This document shows positions 7,839 through 13,864 of a stretch of DNA of 18,711 nucleotides, piece by piece. Made by a program: the position numbers and the translations under genes. Origin of the DNA: Opitutaceae bacterium. GTDB lineage: Bacteria; Verrucomicrobiota; Verrucomicrobiae; Opitutales; Opitutaceae. The DNA lies in contig JAISAX010000486.1 in assembly GCA_031266495.1 (NCBI GenBank), forward strand, positions 1-18,711. Reading direction: 5' to 3'. Each line of letters begins with the position of its first letter. Position 1 is the first letter of the stretch. The notes under the pieces were generated by a model. It was given only the letters and a program-made list of their open reading frames with translations, was not told the DNA's origin and searched no databases.

Positions 7839-8023
7839 TCATGGGCAGGCTGCCACGCCGGCGGGTGTTGCCTGGTAATGGAGCACACGTGTCACCGGAT
7901 CAGGGATACCGGTCGAAAAATCACTCTGGCAAAGCACGGTGAGTTCATGGTCGCAGTCGGCGACCGACGGCTCGAAATCGAGCACACGGGCGCGATGCAC
8001 ACGGCGGGCGAGAGCCTCGGCGG
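7839..8023 (-). pseudogene. 3' fragment of an unidentified phage gene
   Basis: The minus-strand frame ending at 7839 reads as plausible protein for about 60 residues (ARVLDFEPSVADCDHELTVL, then DFSTGIPDPVTRVLHYQATP). Upstream of about 8024 it becomes the antisense of a clearly coding plus-strand segment. It ends about 110 bases before the holin-like gene on the same strand, where a gene preceding the Mu-like lysis block would be. I do not recognise the family. The 5' part is missing because different sequence has been joined at about 8024. Confidence 0.35.
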
Positions 8024-8025
8024 GC

Positions 8026-8409
8026 ACCCTCGACCTCAACACCACCGCCCTCGACACCGCCTTCGGCACGCAACCCTCGCTCATCATCACCGCCGAAATC
8101 GAAATCCAGAACCCCCAAAACACCCGCCGCATCTCCGCCCAATTCCAGACCCGCGTCCTCCGGCAAATCTACGCCGGCGAAGGCGCCCCCCAACCCGCCC
8201 CCCCCGCCTACCCCCTGCCCGCCGCCCTCCTCACCCTCGACCAACTCCCCGCCGCCCTCGCCACCGCCAACCCCCTCCGCAGCGGCCGCATCTGGGCCAA
8301 CCCCATCGAAGAAACCATCACGCACGAAAACTTCACCGCCGAACTCTCCGGCCCCCCCGCCGCCGACGGCCTCCACCTCACCTACATCGCCACCGCGCCC
8401 GTCCCATGA
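8026..8409 (+). pseudogene. 5'-truncated gene fragment with very C-rich codons
   Basis: About 127 codons from TLDLNTTALDTAFGTQPSLI to IATAPVP, stop TGA 8407-8409. Almost every codon ends in C or G, as in real high-GC genes, and the sequence (EIEIQNPQNTRRISAQFQ) reads as a beta-rich domain. In-frame sequence before 8026 is the antisense of the neighbouring minus-strand fragment, so the native start and N-terminus are missing. The stop overlaps the ATG of the next gene (ATGA), showing the two were once an operon. The function is unknown to me. Codon use differs clearly from the phage block at 2862-8023. Confidence 0.5.
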
Positions 8410-8783
8410 TCCGCCCGATCACCCTCCTCATCCTCTCGGCGACCACACTCTTCGCCGCCACGCCCACCGCCCTCTACCAAGGCGCGACCGATGCCCAACT
8501 CACGGAGTCCATCGTCGCCGCCCTCCTGGACCGCCTCCGCCTGCTCCAGTCGGAAGAAATCGCCACACTAACACCGATCCCGCTCATCCCCCCGGCGATG
8601 CCCGACATCACCATCATCTAGGAGGCCACGCGCCTGGCCAGCATCCTCCGCGCCGCCGGCCTGCGCTATGTCCCCCGCTACGCCCGCGGCTCCCCCGCGC
8701 ATGTGCGCTTCCAGCAACTCGCCGCCGACCCCTTCACCACCGACGCCGACTGGGGCAAGTTCTACGCCTCCCTTCGCACCTGA
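8406..8783 (+). pseudogene. Small exported protein gene interrupted by an in-frame TAG
   Basis: ATG 8406-8408 overlaps the previous stop. The first 71 residues have a signal peptide (MIRPITLLILSATTLFAA) and a helical stretch. TAG 8619-8621 then ends the frame. The same frame continues directly after it with strongly coding sequence (EATRLASILRAAGLRYVPRY through DADWGKFYASLRT) to TGA 8781-8783, with the same C-rich codon pattern. The most economical reading is a 125-codon gene with one nonsense change, perhaps TAC or TAT to TAG, after ITI. Read-through of the amber codon is possible but nothing supports it. No known family recognised. Confidence 0.55.
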
Positions 8784-8805
8784 TTAGCGACATTCCTGTC
8801 TGTTT

Positions 8806-8844
8806 CAAAGCCCTCGCATGAGTTATGCGGGGGCTTTGCATTTT
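8806..8844 (+). terminator. Strong intrinsic terminator for the plus-strand pair
   Basis: Seen: a 14-bp stem (8806-8819 with 8825-8838, one G-U pair) with a 5-base loop, followed by CATTTTG. It lies 22 bases after the TGA of the interrupted gene, the right place and orientation to end that operon. No T-run exists on the other side, so it should act mainly on the plus strand. Confidence 0.75.
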
Positions 8845-8868
8845 GTGTGCATGGAGAGTGCAGGAGAG

Positions 8869-8934
8869 AGGGCAGGTACTCATTTCGAACCGATTACAGA
8901 TATTGGTCCATTTCGGGCCGATTCCCCAAAGCGC
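8869..8934. mobile_element. Relic of an IS terminus (IS21-like repeated end), interrupting fecR
   Basis: Seen: two imperfect repeats 28 bases apart, catttcgaaccgatta (8881-8896) and catttcgggccgattc (8909-8924), with tactcattt and ttggtccattt contexts. Multiple short repeats of this kind at one end are typical of IS21-family elements, and this wording resembles ends I remember from that family. The FecR frame loses similarity exactly here and stops. No transposase genes (istA/istB) accompany it, so only a solo end remains. The family name is from memory and unverified. Confidence 0.35.
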
Positions 8935-9556
8935 GCACGTTGAAGCGCGTGCCGAGCACCCGGATACGCAGCGAATCCGTCTCCACCACGAAGGGCCGCG
9001 CGGTGTCGCGCGCCACGTCGAAAAAAGCCTCGCCGGAAAGCTTCACCACACGGGCGTAGGGGCCGAAGTCGTTGGGATAGACGAGCGACCCGTTCGCGTT
9101 GAGAGTGATCCGGGTGCCGTCTCGCAACGTGATCGCCAGGCGTTCGGTGCCGTCCGTGGTGCGCTCCACCCAGGCGCCGCTGTCGGCCACTGCGCGTCCG
9201 GGCGTCTTCTGGAGCCCCACGACGAGGACGCCGACGGAGACGACGAGGCATGCAACAAGGAGGGCGGGCCTCCAACCGCGCCGACATCGGTTCAGGAAGG
9301 AGGCCCGCCTGGTGGCGGGTTGCTGCCTGTGACCAGTGATGGCCGCCAGCCGCTCCACCGCCGCCTCGGTGTCGTAGGGGCAGGGTTCCCGCAGTTCGAG
9401 TTCCCAGCTCGCGCGCATCTCCTCGAACAGCGCTTTCAACTCGGAATTTTTCAACTGCTCCACCATCTGCTGGCGTTCCTGGCTCGACGCTTCGCCCGTA
9501 AGATAGCGGTTGGCTAACTTGTAGAACGCGTATCGGGCATCTTCAGTCGGGTTCAT
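8894..9556 (-). CDS. FecR-type anti-sigma factor, C-terminally truncated
   Basis: 220 residues from ATG 9554-9556, with GAGAAAG just upstream. Residues 1-60 are the cytoplasmic sigma-binding part (DARYAFYKLANRYLTGEASS). Residues 98-115 are the membrane helix (ALLVACLVVSVGVLVVGL). From about 125 the FecR periplasmic domain follows (LRDGTRITLNANGSLVYPND, VKLSGEAFFDVARD, RVLGTRFNVRA). FecR proteins sense the state of an outer-membrane receptor and control the partner ECF sigma; usual length is about 310-340 residues. Here the product ends at LGNRPEMDQYL, encoded by the IS-like end, so the C-terminal receptor-contact domain is gone. The sigma-binding part and anchor are intact, so it may still bind sigma but cannot receive the normal signal. 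It follows the sigma gene after 131 bases containing its own promoter-like element. Confidence 0.82.
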   Translation of the reverse strand: MNPTEDARYAFYKLANRYLTGEASSQERQQMVEQLKNSELKALFEEMRASWELELREPCPYDTEAAVERLAAITGHRQQPATRRASFLNRCRRGWRPALLVACLVVSVGVLVVGLQKTPGRAVADSGAWVERTTDGTERLAITLRDGTRITLNANGSLVYPNDFGPYARVVKLSGEAFFDVARDTARPFVVETDSLRIRVLGTRFNVRALGNRPEMDQYL

Positions 9557-9570
9557 GTCTTTCTCTAATA

Positions 9571-9605
9571 ATATAGACCCCAAAAATGGGGTGTCTCTGC
9601 TAGTC
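9571..9605 (-). promoter_or_regulatory. Promoter-like element upstream of fecR (copy 1 of 2)
   Basis: Minus-strand layout: GACTAGCAG, 15-16 variable bases including a CCCC-ATTTTT-GGGG hairpin, GGGTCT, then an AT-rich TATATTAT. The same outer blocks with identical spacing occur at 10724-10753 in front of the STN/TonB-receptor fragment. Conservation of the outer blocks with a changed loop suggests a regulatory site, plausibly the promoter or operator of the ECF sigma regulon. It ends 14 bases from the fecR start. Confidence 0.5.
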
Positions 9606-9612
9606 GGGGTTG

Positions 9613-9654
9613 AAAAAAATAAAAATAAATGCAGCGGGCATGCCGTTTTCGGCA
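9613..9654 (-). terminator. Possible weak terminator after the sigma gene
   Basis: Read on the minus strand: a small perfect hairpin (9641-9654, TGCCG-AAAA-CGGCA), then a T-rich tract of about 18 bases at 9613-9630. The tract starts about 10 bases after the stem, further than usual, so this is tentative. If real it would partly uncouple sigma from fecR, consistent with fecR having its own upstream element. Confidence 0.3.
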
Positions 9655-9687
9655 GACATCCGGCCTGGGTGTAGCCTGCATCCTTGA

Positions 9688-10269
9688 TCATCGGCGCGAA
9701 CCGCCTTCCAGCCATTCCTTCAACTTGGGGAAGGCGGCGAGCAGTTGCTGGTGGGCCTTCACCAGATGGTGATACACCGTCCATTCGGAGACCCCGAGCG
9801 TCTCGGCGATGTCCTTGTGCTCCAGGTTATCGAATCGGCTCATGCGGAATATCCGGCGGCGTTGCTCCGGCATGGCCTCCACCAGCTTTTCGACTTCGTC
9901 TTCCAACTCCTGATACAGGAGATTTCCATCCGTCCGATGCACGTCCACCAGATCGTCAGGGGAAACCTCTTCGATGGAGATCGTGTCGGTGCGTATCTGT
10001 CTTGAGCGCATTTTGAGCGCCTGGTTGCCCGCCGAGCTGAAGAGGTAGGCGCGCACGGTGGAGGTGAGCGTAAGCGAATGCCGCCGGCTCCAGATGTTGA
10101 TGAACACGTTGGCGACGGCCTCCTCCGCCAAGCCATGGTGGCGCAGCAGCGAGTTGGCGTAGTTGCAGAGATATGGATGGTATTTGCGCAGGAGGATTCG
10201 GAGCGCCGGCTCTTCGTGGTTGCGGATGCGCGCCATCGTTTCGGCGCCAGGGTCGTGTTCCGGTTGCAT
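9688..10269 (-). CDS. ECF sigma-70 factor (FecI/Bacteroidetes-type)
   Basis: 193 residues from ATG 10267-10269. Region 2 is clear at about 22-80 (RKYHPYLCNYANSLL, LAEEAVANVFINIWSRR, STVRAYLFSSAGNQAL). Region 4 is clear at about 132-178 (MPEQRRRIFRMSRFDNLEHK, IAETLGVSEWTVYHHLVKAHQQL, the recognition helix). There is no region 1 or 3, hence ECF. Such sigmas direct RNA polymerase to genes for outer-membrane uptake or surface proteins and are held by a FecR partner, here the next gene on the same strand. A second ATG at 10236 would still leave region 2 intact. Upstream sequence is an out-of-frame remnant of a TonB-receptor-type gene, so the native promoter region has been replaced. The gene itself looks complete. 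Confidence 0.88.
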   Translation of the reverse strand: MQPEHDPGAETMARIRNHEEPALRILLRKYHPYLCNYANSLLRHHGLAEEAVANVFINIWSRRHSLTLTSTVRAYLFSSAGNQALKMRSRQIRTDTISIEEVSPDDLVDVHRTDGNLLYQELEDEVEKLVEAMPEQRRRIFRMSRFDNLEHKDIAETLGVSEWTVYHHLVKAHQQLLAAFPKLKEWLEGGSRR

Positions 10270-10708
10270 GGCTGGAGGCGGAGGGAGAGGGAAGGGCGAG
10301 CGCCGCGGGCCGGTCCAGCACCCGGTCCTCCGGCCACCGCTGGCGCACCACCACGCGCGTCCCCCGGCGTTGGAAGACGGCTTCCAGCATCGTGGAGAGA
10401 TCGGCGAAAAGCCGGGAGAGAGTGACCGTATCCCGGGCTTCAAGCGCCACCGGCCTGTCTGCCGGCAGTTGCGTGTCGAGGTAAGTGAACTTCAGGCGGG
10501 TCTGCTGCTCGACCAGGGCGAAGATCTGGGGCAGCGTGGCCGGTTGCTTTTTGAAGATGTCGATGTCGATGGTCGTCCGGGCGAGGGTTTCATCCGAGAA
10601 GTAGTCGATCGCCTCGGAGCGGAGGCCGTTCAGGCCGAGACCCGCCACCAGCAAAATACTGCTCGTCAGCCGGAGGCGGACGAATCTCGTGTGAGAAAAA
10701 GAGAGAAG
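10270..10708 (-). pseudogene. 5' remnant of an STN-domain (TonB receptor/secretin type) gene
   Basis: From the stop at 10709 the frame gives a basic stretch (FVRLRLTSS), a signal-peptide core (ILLVAGLGLNGL) and then an STN domain: IDIDIFKKQPATLPQIFALV, QTRLKFTYLD, VTLSRLFADLSTMLEAVFQR, GTRVVVRQ. STN domains are the N-terminal signalling parts of TonB-dependent transducers and secretins that talk to FecR-type proteins. No ATG precedes the signal peptide; only TTG 10652 or GTG/CTG codons are available. After about residue 95 the sequence turns Pro/Ala-rich and runs out of frame into the sigma gene, so the receptor body (plug and barrel) is absent. The natural gene order is sigma, fecR, receptor. 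Here the receptor start lies in front of sigma, which points to deletion or rearrangement. Confidence 0.6.
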
Positions 10709-10715
10709 TCACACA

Positions 10716-10753
10716 TATATTAAGACCCATTTTTCGGGAGTTTACTGCTAGTC
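10716..10753 (-). promoter_or_regulatory. Promoter-like element upstream of the STN fragment (copy 2 of 2)
   Basis: Minus-strand layout: GACTAGCAG, a CCC-GAAAAAT-GGG hairpin, GGGTCT, then TTAATATATG. GACTAGCAG and GGGTCT sit at the same distance (30 bases overall) as in the copy before fecR. The loop is roughly the reverse complement of the other copy's loop, so the hairpin rather than its exact bases seems to be kept. After the rearrangement this site is positioned to drive the sigma gene. Confidence 0.5.
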
Positions 10754-10944
10754 ACCCGCGTTACATTCCGGTGACAAATGCAGAGGCGCTGCCCAATCCC
10801 GAGTCCCGCCGCCCTCCGTGACGCCTTACATAGATGGGAGCCCGGCGGGCGGAGTTGCTTCCGGTCGCGCAGGTCTCGACCGGAATCGCCGTATCGACGC
10901 AGGTTCCGGCCAGCCGGGCGGTCATCAATTCCAGCGCCGCCGTC

Positions 10945-11070
10945 TCAGGCGCTCACCAGTTCGATTTCGGCGGCGAGCTTGCCCCGTGGGCGTTTGCGAC
11001 CCGCGGCAGGCACGATGTTCAGCGACAGGGGCCGGCCGGTCGCCTTCACGTAGCGCGTGATCGTCGAGAG
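10945..11070 (-). pseudogene. 3' fragment of an XRE/HigA-type antitoxin-like gene
   Basis: The minus-strand frame ending at TGA 10945-10947 encodes RLSTITRYVKATGRPLSLNI followed by a basic tail and ...EIELVSA. This is the last helix and C-terminal strand pattern of small XRE/HigA-type DNA-binding antitoxins (xSTLxRYVxAxGG-like). About 41 residues remain. The N-terminal helix-turn-helix and any toxin partner are missing because an AraC fragment on the other strand begins at about 11071. Confidence 0.45.
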
Positions 11071-11076
11071 CCGCAC

Positions 11077-11412
11077 ATGCGCCGGCTCCTGGACTACATC
11101 GAGCAAAACCTGGCCGACGACCTCTCGATGCCGGTGCTGGCCGGACAGGCCAACCTGAGTGAGAATTATCTCAGCGAGGTATTCCGCGACCACACCGGAC
11201 TGACGCCGCAGCTCTACATTACCCGCAAGCGGATCGCCCGCGCCAAGGAGCTCTTGCAGACCGGGAACTACACCGTGGGAGAGGTCGCTCACCTGACGGG
11301 ATTTTTCGACCAGTCGCACCTCGACCGGCATTTCCGGCAATTTTGTGGAGTGCCGCCGAGCGCTTGGCTGCCTCGGGATCGTCTCGGATGCCGGTCGCAG
11401 GCGATTGCCTGA
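11077..11412 (+). pseudogene. AraC-family DNA-binding domain, N-terminal part missing
   Basis: 111 residues from ATG 11077-11079 cover a whole AraC/XylS double helix-turn-helix: MRRLLDYIEQNLADDLSMPV, LAGQANLSENYLSEVFRDHTG, LTPQLYITRKRIARAKELL, VGEVAHLTGFFDQSHLDRHF and FRQFCGVPPSAW. AraC regulators are usually about 280-300 residues with a sensing domain in front. Here the frame upstream of about 11071 reads through an antisense antitoxin remnant, so the sensing half is lost. The remaining piece is the size of stand-alone members such as MarA/SoxS and could bind DNA if expressed, but no promoter is apparent. Bases 10754-10944 and 11413-11612 around it show nothing I recognise. Confidence 0.65.
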
Positions 11413-11612
11413 AACGCGCCAGAGGGGGGAGGTAACAAGGAATCCGACAACACTTTCCGGGAATCGTCCAAGATCGCAGCGGAAATTTATGCTTAACGTG
11501 GCGGTTACTCCTCCCGAGGTGCCTCAATGGATGGCGCCCGAAAAACACCAAAATCCAAGACGGCCCTCCCTGCTCGTGGAGACAATCGGGCAGGGATTGC
11601 CTACAAAACCAT

Positions 11613-11867
11613 ATGAAAACAAGCGAACCTGCCGTATTCACACTGATCGTTCCGGAACCGGAGCGGCGCGTCTATGCGGAGGCTAGGGCGATCCTGGTCC
11701 GGAAAATGAGGAAGCAGGCGCCGGAACTCGGCGAACTGATCCTGCACGAACTGCGGTTGCGCAGGCCCAAGGACATTGCGGACGAATACCTGGACTTCGC
11801 CGGGCTGCTACCCTGCGTGCCGGACGAAGGAAAACCGCGACAGGAACCCGGCCGGAAGCTCCGCTAG
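11613..11867 (+). CDS. Small protein of unknown function
   Basis: 84 residues from ATG 11613-11615. The beginning (EPAVFTLIVPEPERRVYAEA, RAILVRKMRKQAPEL) faintly recalls the N-terminal helices of RadC/JAB-domain proteins, which have a conserved Arg/Lys-rich helix before the catalytic domain. The rest (ELILHELRLRRPKDIADEYL) does not follow that family, and no metal-binding HxH site is present. It may be a remnant or an unrelated small mobile-element gene. It precedes the AbiE operon by about 217 bases on the same strand, separated by a GC-rich hairpin, so it is probably not co-transcribed. Confidence 0.4.
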   Translation: MKTSEPAVFTLIVPEPERRVYAEARAILVRKMRKQAPELGELILHELRLRRPKDIADEYLDFAGLLPCVPDEGKPRQEPGRKLR

Positions 11868-11939
11868 GAAAAAGCCGGGGCCGTCTTCCGGGCCGGCAGC
11901 GGCCTTGCCGCCTGACGCGAAGGAACGCCCCTCGCCAAC

Positions 11940-11978
11940 GCGGGCCGCCGTCTGCTCCGCCTTATGGCGGCGGCCCGC
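11940..11978. other. GC-rich hairpin between the small gene and the abiE operon
   Basis: Seen: an 11-bp perfect inverted repeat (11940-11950 and 11968-11978) around a 17-base loop. No T-run follows on the plus strand (AACTTCC), so it is not a classical terminator. It may be a weak or factor-dependent one for the gene ending at 11867. The rest of 11868-12042 holds nothing I can name. Confidence 0.4.
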
Positions 11979-12042
11979 AACTTCCACCATTATGCCCACT
12001 TCCGACCTCCCCACAGGGTTATGTGATTCGAGACTGGTAAAA

Positions 12043-12086
12043 ATACAAATCCTAGCTGTATGTTATCAATCAACTAGGATTTGTAT
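12043..12086. promoter_or_regulatory. Inverted-repeat operator of the abiE operon
   Basis: Seen: atacaaatcctag (12043-12055) and its exact reverse complement (12074-12086), 18 bases apart. The right arm overlaps the first two bases of the antitoxin ATG (12085-12087). AbiEi antitoxins are known to bind inverted repeats in their own promoter and repress the operon. This AT-rich palindrome in otherwise GC-rich DNA is the natural candidate. With a repeat reaching into the start codon, bound AbiEi could also occlude the translation start region, and the RNA could form a 13-bp hairpin hiding it. Confidence 0.7.
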
Positions 12087-12693
12087 GAAACCTGATGCGC
12101 TCGACAGGAATGTTCGCAGAGCTTTCCGCACAACCAGCGTGCTGCGCCCAAGCGATCTGGAGCGGCATGGAATCAGCCGTGTGCAGCTTGGTGAGGCCGT
12201 TGAAACCGGACTGGTGCAGCGTGCAGGCAGAGGGCTTTACCGGCTGGCCGAAGCCGAATCCGTCACGGAGAATCACGTCTTTGCCGAGGTCGCCAGAAGG
12301 GTTCCCAAAGGCACGTTCTGCCTGCTGAGTGCCCTGCGTTTCCACAATCTCACGACCCAAAACCCGCATGATGCGTGGGTGGCGCTGCCTCCCGGGGCAT
12401 GGCGGCCGCGCCTGGATTTCATCAGTCTGCGCATCGTTCACCTTTCCGGGGAGAGGCTCACCAGCGGCGTCGAAACCCACGACATCGAAGGGGTTCCGGT
12501 GCGCGTGTTCAGCCCGGCCAAAACCGTGGCAGACTGCTTCAAGTTCCGAAACAAGATCGGCCTCGATGTCGCTCTCGAAGCCCTGCGCGAAACCTGGCGC
12601 GAGCGCCGCGCCACCATGGACGAAATCACCCGCTTTGCCACGACCTGCCGTGTGGCCAACGTCATGCGTCCCTATCTGGAAAGCCTCACATGA
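12085..12693 (+). CDS. abiEi: AbiEi-family antitoxin, type IV toxin-antitoxin system
   Basis: 202 residues from ATG 12085-12087. Longer in-frame extensions upstream are low-quality and cross the palindrome. Residues 12-55 form the N-terminal winged helix (VLRPSDLERHGISRVQLGEA, then VQRAGRGLYRLAE), the DNA-binding part that represses the promoter. The C-terminal half has the family signature VRVFSPAKTVADCFKFRNKI followed by LDVALEALRE, the fold that neutralises the toxin. AbiEi does not simply bind the toxin: in type IV systems the antitoxin counters the toxin's action and autoregulates. The stop overlaps the toxin start (ATGA at 12690-12693), so the pair is translationally coupled. It looks complete and unbroken, unlike the relics on its left. 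Confidence 0.88.
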   Translation: MKPDALDRNVRRAFRTTSVLRPSDLERHGISRVQLGEAVETGLVQRAGRGLYRLAEAESVTENHVFAEVARRVPKGTFCLLSALRFHNLTTQNPHDAWVALPPGAWRPRLDFISLRIVHLSGERLTSGVETHDIEGVPVRVFSPAKTVADCFKFRNKIGLDVALEALRETWRERRATMDEITRFATTCRVANVMRPYLESLT

Positions 12694-13595
12694 GCGACGA
12701 ACCCAAACGCAATCTGCCCGCCTCCATCCGGCAACGTCTGCTCAATCTGAGCCAGAAGCAGCGGCAGCCGTTCGACCTTGTCCTGGCCCGTTATGGCATC
12801 GAACGACTGCTTCACCGGCTTTCCTGTTCCCGATATGCAGACCGCTTCCTGCTGAAAGGCGCAATGCTGTTTGTCGTCTGGAATCAGACGGTGCCGCGCC
12901 CGACCCGGGATGTCGATCTTCTCGGTTTTGGCAGCACCGACCTGGATGAAATGCGGTCGGTTTTTGCCGATCTTTGCCGGCAGGAAACCATGCCCGACGG
13001 GCTTGAGTTTTCGCCGGAAAGCGTGCGGGCGGAACCGATCCGGGAAGCGGCAAGTTATCCCGGTATCAGGATTACCCTACAGGCTCGCCTATCTAACGCG
13101 CGCATCCCGATTCAGATCGACATCGGCTTTGGCGATGTCGTCACACCCGGACCTGAAAAGATCGAGTTTCCTTCCTTGCTGGATTTTCCCGCCCCCCGCT
13201 TGCGAGCGTATCCGCTCTGCACGGTCATTGCGGAAAAACTCAACGCTCTCGTGTTGCTCGGCATCAACAACACCCGGATGAAGGACTTTTTCGATCTGTG
13301 GTTTCTGAGCCGTCATTTCCAGGTCGAGGGCAGGCTCCTCACGGAAGCGATCAGGAACACCTTTCAACGGCGGCAAACACCGCTCCCAAACGGAACGCCT
13401 GTGGCCTTTGGCAGTGAGTTTGAAAAGGCGAAGACCTCCCAATGGGAGCTGTTCCTGAAACGCAATTCCCTCGCCGCCGTTCCGCTCGCGTCAGTGCAGG
13501 AGTCCCTTTCGCGGTTCGCTTTGCCCGCCCTTCAGGCCGCTTCCACCGGGAGCGCGTTCGAGCATCGCTGGGACTACGATTCGGGATGGCAATAG
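12690..13595 (+). CDS. abiEii: AbiEii-family nucleotidyltransferase toxin
   Basis: 301 residues. Nucleotidyltransferase motifs: RFLLKGAMLF (52-61, the GG/GS-like turn), RPTRDVDLLGFGS with catalytic Asp74 and Asp76, and IPIQIDIGFGD with the third acid at Asp144. The C-terminal AbiEii signature is AEKLNALVLL (181-190) and NTRMKDFFDLWFL (194-206). Family members transfer nucleotides to RNA targets, stopping growth of phage-infected cells; relatives modify tRNA acceptor ends. All key residues are present, so the toxin should be active. The gene overlaps abiEi by four bases and is controlled through the upstream palindrome. A partner in abortive infection or stabilisation of the adjacent conjugative element is the expected role. 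Confidence 0.9.
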   Translation: MSDEPKRNLPASIRQRLLNLSQKQRQPFDLVLARYGIERLLHRLSCSRYADRFLLKGAMLFVVWNQTVPRPTRDVDLLGFGSTDLDEMRSVFADLCRQETMPDGLEFSPESVRAEPIREAASYPGIRITLQARLSNARIPIQIDIGFGDVVTPGPEKIEFPSLLDFPAPRLRAYPLCTVIAEKLNALVLLGINNTRMKDFFDLWFLSRHFQVEGRLLTEAIRNTFQRRQTPLPNGTPVAFGSEFEKAKTSQWELFLKRNSLAAVPLASVQESLSRFALPALQAASTGSAFEHRWDYDSGWQ

Positions 13596-13609
13596 ATCGG
13601 GTTTGCCAG

Positions 13610-13864
13610 TCCACGCCAATCTGCCCGTGAGCGTCGCCGAACTCGGAACCCGACTCGGAAGCTAGTGGATTCCGGGTGACTTCCGAGCTGTTTCCCGGCC
13701 AAATCTCTCCTTGCCGGACGTGATGCCTCTGCCGTTTCCTCAACGCACGGATTCAATGCGGGCGATTCCAAGGCGAAGACAAAACAGGAAATCCCTATTT
13801 CTCTACCGTCCGCTCTCCGGCGATGCACAGCCGGCGACCATCCACGCCAATCCGCCCGCAGGCG
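13610..13864. repeat. Imperfect 24-base direct repeat: 3' tail of the AAA+ gene echoed downstream
   Basis: Seen: 13610-13633 and 13841-13864 match at 20 of 24 bases. The second copy lies inside the end of the AAA+ ATPase gene (GRIGVDGRR). The first, read on the minus strand in the same phase, gives GQIGVDWQTR preceded by EF. This looks like the leftover tail of a second, related gene or a partial duplication. The remainder of 13596-13794 has no recognisable gene. Confidence 0.4.

Noticed and set aside
7779..8405. Long plus-strand open frame extending N-terminally from the small exported gene at 8406
   Set aside because: The translation is Arg/Pro/His-rich noise antisense or out of phase to real coding sequence; the exported protein clearly begins at ATG 8406 in the ATGA overlap.
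9956..10269. STN-containing protein running on as one product over the sigma gene
   Set aside because: Beyond the STN domain the frame is only the shifted reading of the well-supported sigma factor.
10834..11070. Plus-strand extension upstream of the AraC domain
   Set aside because: No AraC-like sensing domain is present; the segment overlaps the antisense of an XRE antitoxin remnant.
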